DNA of 9,487 bases from Desulfobacteraceae bacterium (GTDB taxonomy: Bacteria > Desulfobacterota > Desulfobacteria > Desulfobacterales > UBA11574): contig PKTV01000160.1 in the NCBI GenBank assembly GCA_002868985.1, positions 1-9,487 on the forward strand, read 5' to 3'. The position numbers were made by a program, and so were the translations under genes. Below are positions 1-4,571 of this stretch, piece after piece. Positions within the stretch are counted from its first letter, which is position 1. Each line of letters begins with the position of its first letter. The notes beneath the pieces are model-generated. The model saw only the letters and a list, made by a program, of their open reading frames with translations. It had not been told where the DNA came from and did not search any database.

Positions 1-716
1 GACTTCGTTATTTGTATTGGGAACTGGAACATCTTCCTTCAGGGTCAGCCGGAAGTACTGCTGTATCAAAAAAAGAAAAAGGGTTTGACTGGCTGAAAAT
101 AGAGCCTTATATCGGTGCTGTCGTATTTCTTGCCGCCATCGTTTGTGCATGGATATACAGCAAGGAAGCCTACACGCGGGTCGGAGGGCTACTGCTATGC
201 GGTCTCGCCTTTGGATTTATCATTCAAAGAACCCGCTTTTGTTTTGTCAGGGGGTTTCGCGAACCTTTTATGACCGGTGAAAGCGAAGTAGCAAGGGCGC
301 TCGCCATCAGCATTATTATCAGTGCTGTCGGCTTTGCTGCGCTTAAATGGTCAGGCCTGCGTGGAGAAAATGTTTATGTCTCTCAAGCGTTCTGGTTTGG
401 TGGACTGGTGGGAGGCGTCATCTTCGGTTTCGGCATGGTTGTGGCAGGCGGATGCGGAAGCGGTTCGGTCTGGCGGGCCGGAGAAGGACATATCAAGCTG
501 ATGCTGGCCGTTATCTTTTTTGCATTATCGACGTCGTTGTTCAAAGCTTGGATCAAAAGCTCAGAGGGCCTCAATTCATTCATGGGCTACAAAGTCTTTC
601 TCCCGGACTTTTTGACCTATAAATGGAGCTTGATCCTGGTCATCGTCATCATGTTGGCATACTATATTATCACCACCTGGAATGAAGAAACAGAAAAATT
701 TGTTGTAGAATTATAA
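1..716 (+). CDS. YeeE/YedE (TsuA-like) family sulfur transporter, C-terminal part
   Basis: This is an integral inner-membrane protein of the YeeE/YedE family, whose studied members (TsuA) import thiosulfate. The frame is open from base 3 with no stop upstream, so the gene runs in from outside the window. A TTG at base 12 is unlikely to be the true start, because family members are about 350-410 residues and only about 237 are visible. The visible part starts with a hydrophilic linker, followed by roughly six hydrophobic segments. Two family signatures are seen: a segment ending IIQRTRFCFVRG, and the glycine-rich GFGMVVAGGCGSGSVWRAGE. Each carries one cysteine; in TsuA, conserved membrane cysteines are thought to relay the sulfur substrate. 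TusA lies 64 bp downstream, matching the YeeE-YeeD (TsuA-TsuB) arrangement. The family is well supported. The substrate, thiosulfate or another reduced sulfur species, is inferred. Confidence 0.88.
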   Translation, partial: LRYLYWELEHLPSGSAGSTAVSKKEKGFDWLKIEPYIGAVVFLAAIVCAWIYSKEAYTRVGGLLLCGLAFGFIIQRTRFCFVRGFREPFMTGESEVARALAISIIISAVGFAALKWSGLRGENVYVSQAFWFGGLVGGVIFGFGMVVAGGCGSGSVWRAGEGHIKLMLAVIFFALSTSLFKAWIKSSEGLNSFMGYKVFLPDFLTYKWSLILVIVIMLAYYIITTWNEETEKFVVEL

Positions 717-730
717 ATTCTTTACGCGAT

Positions 731-759
731 TTTATAAAAAGCTGCTGCACAGTTATAAT
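731..759 (+). promoter_or_regulatory. Candidate sigma70-type promoter before tusA
   Basis: A perfect TATAAT at 754-759 is preceded, 17 bp upstream, by TTTATA at 731-736 (4 of 6 matches to the -35 consensus). Transcription would start near 766, giving a leader of about 15 bases just before the AAGGAGG ribosome binding site (768-774). If real, it lets tusA and the small sulfur-relay genes be expressed apart from the transporter. The call rests on consensus matching only. Confidence 0.4.
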
Positions 760-780
760 TAACAATTAAGGAGGATAGTT

Positions 781-1023
781 ATGGTCGAAAATATCACACC
801 GGATGAAACATTGGACTGTCGGGGACTGAGCTGTCCCATGCCGCTGCTTAAGGTCAAAAAGGCATTAAAAAAGCTAAAACCTGGACAAATCCTGGAAATT
901 CTGGGAACGGATCCAGGATCTAAAAGTGATATACCCGATTATGCCAAAAAGCATGGGGACGAGTTTCTCGGCTTAGAAGATGAGGCAGGGTATACAAAAT
1001 TTTTGATCAAAAAAGGGGGGTGA
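781..1023 (+). CDS. tusA: TusA family sulfurtransferase (sulfur carrier)
   Basis: This is a small cytoplasmic sulfur carrier of 80 residues, the usual size for TusA/SirA/YeeD. The family signature LDCRGLSCPMPLLKVKKAL is at the N-terminus. Cys18 of the CPxP motif (residues 18-21) is the residue that carries the persulfide in characterised TusA proteins; Cys13 lies just before it. The ATG is set by a strong AAGGAGG at 768-774, six bases upstream. The gene sits between a YeeE-type transporter and DsrE/F/H-like proteins, so it probably accepts sulfur from the transporter (as TsuB/YeeD does) or exchanges it with the DsrEFH-like partners. Family assignment is firm; the direction of sulfur flow is inferred. 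Confidence 0.95.
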   Translation: MVENITPDETLDCRGLSCPMPLLKVKKALKKLKPGQILEILGTDPGSKSDIPDYAKKHGDEFLGLEDEAGYTKFLIKKGG

Positions 1024-1031
1024 TTTGTTAA

Positions 1032-1319
1032 ATGGAAAACATCGCCGTACTAATTAAAGACGTGGACCAGCAGTATGAGGGGCTTAGAACCAGCCTCGGT
1101 TTGCTCCTGGAAGCGGCTTCTGTTCAGATGTATGTCCTGAATCATGAAATTGGAAATATGGACGAAGCCTACAGTGAAAACATGGAATTTATCGACGAGA
1201 TGGAGGGAGAACGATATTCCAATCATCCGGCCAATGTTGAAAAATACGGCTTCAAGCCGATAACCATCGAGGAAATGCTGGTCAAGCTTAAAGAAGCAGA
1301 CTTAATTATTCCTTTTTAG
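1032..1319 (+). CDS. TusC/DsrF-like small sulfur-relay protein
   Basis: This 95-residue protein appears to have the DsrE/DsrF fold. It has an N-terminal strand (IAVLIKD), a helix region with EGLRTSLGLLLEAAS, a second strand (VQMYVLN), and a short C-terminal strand ending ADLIIPF. TusC/DsrF proteins share the EGL-x-ALL helix and a hydrophobic ending of the type DVILRF. There is no cysteine at all, which fits a TusC/DsrF-like subunit, since in DsrEFH and TusBCD the sulfur-binding cysteines belong to other subunits. The middle (about residues 43-70) is acidic and unlike classical TusC. The start follows a G-rich Shine-Dalgarno (1015-1022) that overlaps the tusA stop, implying translational coupling. 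The gene lies 8 bp after tusA. Subfamily assignment comes from pattern and context, so it is moderate. Confidence 0.65.
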   Translation: MENIAVLIKDVDQQYEGLRTSLGLLLEAASVQMYVLNHEIGNMDEAYSENMEFIDEMEGERYSNHPANVEKYGFKPITIEEMLVKLKEADLIIPF

Positions 1320-1332
1320 AGGATATACAATC

Positions 1333-1506
1333 ATGAAACTATTAAATATTATTCGGTCAGAACCTGACGATATAACAAAAACATTCATTGAAGACTTCTC
1401 AAAGGACGATGGGGCTAAAAAAGTCGTTCTTTATGAAGGAGATACAGACTGGTCCGCATTGGTGGATGATATCTTTTCATATGACAAGGTTGTATGTTGG
1501 TGGTAA
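1333..1506 (+). CDS. 57-residue TusB/DsrH-position small protein
   Basis: This short gene encodes 57 residues, starting MKLLNIIRSEPDD and ending IFSYDKVVCWW. It begins 13 bp after the previous stop, and AGAGGA at 1318-1323 forms a ribosome binding site 9 bases before the ATG. Its beginning resembles TusB/DsrH, which start with a hydrophobic strand followed by 'RSP', and the second strand (KVVLYEGD) sits where TusB has its LLLLQDG strand. It is far shorter than typical TusB/DsrH (about 95-100 residues) and lacks the Cys20 region of DsrH. Its only cysteine is Cys55 in the C-terminal CWW. Position between DsrF-like and DsrE-like genes supports a role as third subunit of a DsrEFH-like complex. 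That it is a gene is fairly likely; its function is inferred. Confidence 0.6.
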   Translation: MKLLNIIRSEPDDITKTFIEDFSKDDGAKKVVLYEGDTDWSALVDDIFSYDKVVCWW

Positions 1507-1558
1507 ATTGTTTCTATCTGGAATTCGAACCTTGTACCATGTATTATCGTGACCTGGA

Positions 1559-1578
1559 GTTGAAATATTTAATTCAAC
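1559..1578 (+). other. Small inverted repeat before the DsrE-like gene
   Basis: GTTGAA (1559-1564) and TTCAAC (1573-1578) form a perfect 6-bp inverted repeat with an 8-base AT-rich centre. It lies in the 94-bp gap between the 57-residue gene and the DsrE-like gene. It has no T-run, so it is not a classical terminator. It could be a weak mRNA hairpin or a protein site, or chance in AT-rich DNA. Confidence 0.2.
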
Positions 1579-1600
1579 TTAACAAAAAGGAATAAAAACA

Positions 1601-1906
1601 ATGGCTAATAAATTAGGGATTCTCGTAAGCTCTAACAAGCACCTTGATTATGTCATCGCCTTAACCACTGCCGCCCATGATAAAGGCAAAAATGTTCAGA
1701 TATTTTTTACCGGTCAGGGGGTTCTTCTTACACAAAGGCCGGAATTTGAGCAACTGGTTGAAAAAGCCAAACTTTCAGTATGTGACGTTAGTTTTCGGGC
1801 AAACGGTCTTTCGGGTGAAGTGCCGGGCGTCGGGTTCAAGGACTTTGCCACCCAGGCAAGAAATGCAGAAATGATTGAATCGTGTGACCGGTACGTTGTA
1901 TTTTAG
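1601..1906 (+). CDS. TusD/DsrE-like sulfur-relay protein
   Basis: This is a 101-residue DsrE-family protein. The N-terminal strand (KLGILVSS) is followed by a helix with YVIALTTAAHDKGKNVQIFFTG, the usual DsrE pattern of strand, helix, then strand with a glycine turn. Cys61, in KLSVCDVSFRANGL, falls where TusD/DsrE carry their persulfide-accepting cysteine. Cys95 is near the C-terminal strand (SCDRYVVF). AAAAGGAA at 1585-1592 supplies the ribosome binding site. A 94-bp gap separates it from the 57-residue gene, but orientation and family make it part of the same sulfur cluster. With tusA and the two preceding genes it mirrors the E, F and H components of DsrEFH/TusBCD. Family confidence is good; naming it dsrE or tusD specifically would be premature. 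Confidence 0.8.
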   Translation: MANKLGILVSSNKHLDYVIALTTAAHDKGKNVQIFFTGQGVLLTQRPEFEQLVEKAKLSVCDVSFRANGLSGEVPGVGFKDFATQARNAEMIESCDRYVVF

Positions 1907-1963
1907 CCGGAATTTAATATTTAGGGTTTTTGAACAGATTGAAATTAGACCGATAGTTGTTAA

Positions 1964-1976
1964 CTGTATAATACAG
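1964..1976. promoter_or_regulatory. Perfect palindrome overlapping a TATAAT box
   Basis: CTGTAT-A-ATACAG is a perfect 6-1-6 inverted repeat. It contains a consensus -10 hexamer, TATAAT at 1967-1972. No good -35 is seen at 16-18 bp: TTGAAA at 1939-1944 is 22 bp away. The overlap with a -10 is what a repressor operator looks like. The downstream gene would be the decayed ORF at 2014 or, further on, trxA. The half-sites resemble LexA CTGT/ACAG, but the spacing is 5 instead of 8. Confidence 0.3.
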
Positions 1977-2013
1977 CCTTGCAATTATGCTTCTTACCCT
2001 CTTTTATTGATTC

Positions 2014-2190
2014 ATGACGGATCTACCCAATCTTCAAACACTTTTGAATCCACGTTCTATTGCCGTCATCGGTGCCACCTCTAAAAAAGGACGGGTATGG
2101 AACATCATTTCAAAGATTTGTAACGTTCATCTGAAAAGGTTGACAAGCCCCATTCATGTCACTATATTTCAGCTAACTGTTGTAATTTAA
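2014..2190 (+). pseudogene. Remnant of ADP-forming acyl-CoA synthetase N-terminus
   Basis: This ORF of 58 codons starts with an ATG directly after an in-frame stop (TGA TTC ATG). Residues 6-34 read like the start of the CoA-binding domain of ADP-forming acetate/acyl-CoA synthetases and related Pat acetyltransferases: a 'LLNPRSIAVIGAT' block followed by KKGRVWNIISK, matching the family pattern LFxPxSIAVIGAS-xxPGxVGxxI. After about residue 35 (base 2118) the resemblance ends, and the rest of the ORF overlaps the trxA promoter. A complete protein would be at least 450 residues. No ribosome binding site is seen before the ATG. It is best read as the 5' relic of a deleted gene; recognition is from a short stretch only. 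Confidence 0.6.
2140..2168 (+). promoter_or_regulatory. Sigma70-type promoter for trxA-trxB-bamD
   Basis: A perfect -35 TTGACA (2140-2145) is followed after an ideal 17-bp spacer by TATATT (2163-2168, 5 of 6 matches). Transcription would start near 2175, giving a leader of about 42 bases before trxA. This is the best promoter match found in the window and suggests steady, strong housekeeping expression of the thioredoxin operon. Confidence 0.65.
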
Positions 2191-2216
2191 AAAAAATACG
2201 GAAAGGAAACAATTTT

Positions 2217-2540
2217 ATGGCAAAAGATATTCTTGAAGTAGGCGACAGCAGCTTTGAAGCAGAAGTATTACAGTCAGATAAACCTGTATTGGTCGATTTT
2301 TGGGCACCCTGGTGTGGGCCGTGCAGGGCAATTGCACCCATCGTCGAAAAGCTTGCTGCAGATTTCGGCGACAAGGTTAAGTTTACTAAATGTAATGTTG
2401 ATGAAAATCCGACAACCCCTACCAAATACGGCATAAAGTCCATCCCTACTCTTATTTTCTTTAAAGATGGAGAAATCCAGGACAAGGTTATTGGTATCGT
2501 TGCAAAATCAAGGCTTGAAGAAATGATATCTCAAGTTTAG
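2217..2540 (+). CDS. trxA: Thioredoxin
   Basis: This is a 107-residue cytoplasmic thioredoxin of standard length. The active site WCGPC is at residues 32-36, preceded by VLVDFWAP, the usual buried strand with its aspartate. The cis-proline is Pro77 in SIPTLIFF. One extra cysteine, Cys59, lies in the third strand (FTKCNVDEN), where many bacterial thioredoxins have a hydrophobic or Cys residue. The ATG follows AAAGGAA at 2202-2208. The gene is first in an operon with its own reductase, trxB, only 15 bp from trxB's preferred start. It reduces protein disulfides; in a sulfate reducer it would also support enzymes of sulfur metabolism. Immediate proximity to the sulfur-relay cluster is suggestive, but a separate promoter points to independent control. 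Confidence 0.98.
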   Translation: MAKDILEVGDSSFEAEVLQSDKPVLVDFWAPWCGPCRAIAPIVEKLAADFGDKVKFTKCNVDENPTTPTKYGIKSIPTLIFFKDGEIQDKVIGIVAKSRLEEMISQV

Positions 2541-2547
2541 CAGGAAA
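2541..2547 (+). promoter_or_regulatory. Ribosome binding site deciding the trxB start
   Basis: CAGGAAA lies directly after the trxA stop. It is 8 bases before the ATG at 2556 but only 2 before an in-frame TTG at 2550. Normal spacing therefore favours the ATG as the trxB start. Confidence 0.55.
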
Positions 2548-2555
2548 CCTTGCAA

Positions 2556-3485
2556 ATGAAAAATGTCGATTACGAGATTGTCATTATCGGCGGTGGTCCG
2601 GCAGGGCTAACCGCCGGTCTTTATGCGGCACGCTCCGGATTAAAGGTCGTTTTATTGGAAAAATTGATGACCGGCGGACAAATAATTATCTCAGACTGGG
2701 TCGAAAATTATCCTGGATTTCCGGAAGGCATCAGCGGTCAGGATCTTGTACAGCGGTTCACGGACCAAGCGAAAAGATTCGGCCTGATGATCGAAAGCAA
2801 AGAGGCCGTTTCCCTTGATCTGTCTAAGCCTATTAAAAAAATCATTTTAATAGATGGCATCCTTACAACACATACGATCATTATTTCTACCGGCGCTTCT
2901 CCAAAGAAACTTGGAATTCCCGGTGAAGACATGTTTTACGGAAAAGGTGTCTCCTCTTGTGCCACCTGTGATGCTCCGTTTTATAAAGATCGCGTCGTTG
3001 CTGCTGTGGGCGGGGGCGATACCGCCGTGAAGGAAGGTTTATATCTGACCAAATTTGTGAAAAAAGTATATCTTATCCATCGAAGAGATCGTCTGCGTGC
3101 AGAAGCGATTCTTCAGAAACGTGCATTCAATAATGAAAAAATAGAAATTCTGTGGGACTCTGTGTTGACCGGTATCAATGGGTTAACCAATGTTGAAAGC
3201 ATTGACGTGGAAAATGTCAAATCCGGTGAAAAAAAGAAGCTTTCCGTGGATGGTTGCTTTATATGGGTGGGTGAGATCCCAAACACCAAATTTCTTGCAG
3301 ATGTTGTCGAACTCGATGAAAAGGGGTTTGTTGTTGCGGATATAAATATGGAAACCTCGGTCCCAGGGGTTTTTGCAGCCGGAGATGCTAGAAATACACC
3401 GTTGCGTCAGATCGCAACCGCGGTAGGTGACGGTTCTATCGCAGCATTCTCAGCAGGACAATATATCGAAAACCTGAAAAAATGA
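2556..3485 (+). CDS. trxB: Thioredoxin-disulfide reductase
   Basis: This 309-residue FAD-dependent reductase passes electrons from a pyridine nucleotide to thioredoxin. Motifs in order: the FAD-binding GGGPAG (12-17) in the first Rossmann fold; the redox-active CATC (135-138); the second nucleotide fold VGGGDTA (151-157); HRRDRLRAE (175-183), the basic signature linked to NADPH use; and the C-terminal FAD motif GVFAAGDAR (271-279). Length and order match low-molecular-weight bacterial TrxB. The ATG at 2556 is preferred over a TTG at 2550 because of ribosome binding site spacing; the alternative adds two residues. It follows trxA closely and shares its promoter, and its stop overlaps the bamD start by 4 bp. 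All catalytic motifs are intact. Confidence 0.97.
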   Translation: MKNVDYEIVIIGGGPAGLTAGLYAARSGLKVVLLEKLMTGGQIIISDWVENYPGFPEGISGQDLVQRFTDQAKRFGLMIESKEAVSLDLSKPIKKIILIDGILTTHTIIISTGASPKKLGIPGEDMFYGKGVSSCATCDAPFYKDRVVAAVGGGDTAVKEGLYLTKFVKKVYLIHRRDRLRAEAILQKRAFNNEKIEILWDSVLTGINGLTNVESIDVENVKSGEKKKLSVDGCFIWVGEIPNTKFLADVVELDEKGFVVADINMETSVPGVFAAGDARNTPLRQIATAVGDGSIAAFSAGQYIENLKK

Positions 3486-4141
3486 AACGAATCATTGCTT
3501 TAATTCTTATTCTATTGTTTGTGTTTTCCGGTTGTGCATGGTTTAAGTCAAAAGAAGAAGAGACTGCACTGGAACTGGTCAGCAATGGGATGGATCAATT
3601 CAACAACGAGGATTATCAGGATTCCATAGAATCCTTTGAAAAACTTAGAGACTGGTACCCTTTCAGCAAGTATGTTATTCTTGCTGAACTGAAAATTGCG
3701 GATGCGTATTACCATATAAAAAATTATGAAGAAGCTGTGGCAGCATATGAAGCATTTGAAAATCTTCATCCCCGCAACGAAGCCATCCCCTATGTCATTT
3801 TTCAAATCGGGCTTTGTCATTACGAGCGGATCGATACCATCGACAGGGATCAGACCCCTGCAAAGAACGCACTCGATACGTTCAACCGTCTAAAAAAACA
3901 GTTTCCTAAAGATGGTTATGCCTACAGAGCTGAAGAGAACATTAAAAAATGTATAAAAAGCCTTGCCGGACACGAATTTTATGTTGGATTCTTTTATTAT
4001 AAGAGCAAGCATTATAAAGCAGCCCTAAACCGCTTCAAATCGGTACTATCCAACTTTCCTGATGTCGGATTTCACCAACAGGCGCTCCAATATGCCAGCC
4101 TATGTGAAGAATTGCTGACAAAAGATCAGATAATTAAATAA
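3482..4141 (+). CDS. bamD: Outer-membrane assembly lipoprotein BamD
   Basis: This 219-residue BamD/ComL-family lipoprotein belongs to the BAM complex that folds beta-barrel proteins into the outer membrane. A lipoprotein signal is clear: MKR, a hydrophobic stretch, then FSGC with Cys18 as the lipidation site. TPR-like helix pairs follow at about 28-61, 65-98, 102-142 and 165-196. The family signature DRDQTPAKNAL (121-131) is present. The length is slightly short of E. coli BamD (about 245) but normal. The ATG overlaps the trxB stop as ATGA, so translation is probably coupled. This gene shows that the organism has an outer membrane. Why it follows thioredoxin genes is not evident from the sequence; the pairing may only be historical. 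Confidence 0.93.
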   Translation: MKRIIALILILLFVFSGCAWFKSKEEETALELVSNGMDQFNNEDYQDSIESFEKLRDWYPFSKYVILAELKIADAYYHIKNYEEAVAAYEAFENLHPRNEAIPYVIFQIGLCHYERIDTIDRDQTPAKNALDTFNRLKKQFPKDGYAYRAEENIKKCIKSLAGHEFYVGFFYYKSKHYKAALNRFKSVLSNFPDVGFHQQALQYASLCEELLTKDQIIK

Positions 4142-4147
4142 AAATAC

Positions 4148-4174
4148 TTTACATATATACTGTAATATTATATT
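4148..4174 (+). promoter_or_regulatory. Possible promoter for rpmB
   Basis: TTTACA (4148-4153, 5 of 6) and TATATT (4169-4174, 5 of 6) are separated by 15 bp, shorter than the ideal 17. The 69-bp gap between bamD and rpmB is very AT-rich, so chance matches are likely. An own promoter for rpmB would be sensible for a ribosomal protein gene. Confidence 0.3.
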
Positions 4175-4210
4175 TAATCACGTTCTTGTTTTTGAAAAGG
4201 AGAAATAACC

Positions 4211-4402
4211 ATGTCCAGAATATGTGAAATATGCGGGAAAAAGCCCCTCGTTGGTCACAATATAAGCCATGCTCATAATTTAACGAAACGTCGCTTTAAT
4301 CCAAACCTTCAGAGGGTAAGAGCATTACACAAAGGAAGGGTTAAAAAGATGATGGTTTGTACCAGCTGTATTAAATCGGGACATATTGTTAAAGCACCCT
4401 AA
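4211..4402 (+). CDS. rpmB: 50S ribosomal protein L28
   Basis: This is a 63-residue ribosomal protein L28 of the large subunit. It opens with [20 protein letters not shown], the family signature, and has a basic centre ([13 protein letters not shown]). Cys5/Cys8 and Cys50/Cys53 form two CxxC pairs, so this is the zinc-ribbon (C+) form of L28. Many genomes also carry a zinc-free paralogue for zinc shortage; none is in this window. The ATG is placed by AAGGAG at 4197-4202, eight bases upstream. It is the last plus-strand gene before the convergent block and stands apart from bamD by 69 bp. Confidence 0.97.
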   Translation: MSRICEICGKKPLVGHNISHAHNLTKRRFNPNLQRVRALHKGRVKKMMVCTSCIKSGHIVKAP

Positions 4403-4407
4403 ATCGA

Positions 4408-4446
4408 AAAAGGTCTGACAGAGATCTTTTAAAAATGTTCATTTTT
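4408..4446. terminator. Bidirectional terminator-like hairpins between rpmB and relA
   Basis: AAAAGGTCT (4408-4416) and AGATCTTTT (4422-4430) pair over nine positions, one of them a G-U, around a 5-base loop. On the minus strand the stem is followed by a T-run, as for a relA terminator. On the plus strand the T-run is only inside the stem. A second, AT-only hairpin follows: AAAAATG (4431-4437) and CATTTTT (4440-4446). The setting, between converging genes, supports a shared terminator. The rest of the gap to 4571 holds only a short palindrome, CCGATTATCGG (4495-4505). Confidence 0.5.
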
Positions 4447-4571
4447 GGTCAAATTCAAGTCGAAGATTCCGGACTTTGAGGCTATTGATAAATTCCGATT
4501 ATCGGGGACGCAAAAATTGGGCAAAAAGGGGGATTTTTAAGAGGGTTATAAAAAACCGAAACAAATACGGA

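Noticed and set aside
12..716. TTG at base 12 as the true start of a half-size transporter.
   Set aside because: The frame is open upstream, no ribosome binding site can be judged, and the linker-like start plus family length point to a longer gene cut by the window edge.
1964..1976. LexA (SOS) box.
   Set aside because: The CTGT and ACAG half-sites are 5 bases apart, not the 8 needed, and no SOS gene follows.
4153..4165. A 13-mer, ATATATACTGTAA, shared with 5985-5997.
   Set aside because: The second copy is inside relA coding sequence, and both lie in AT-rich DNA, so chance is the simplest explanation.
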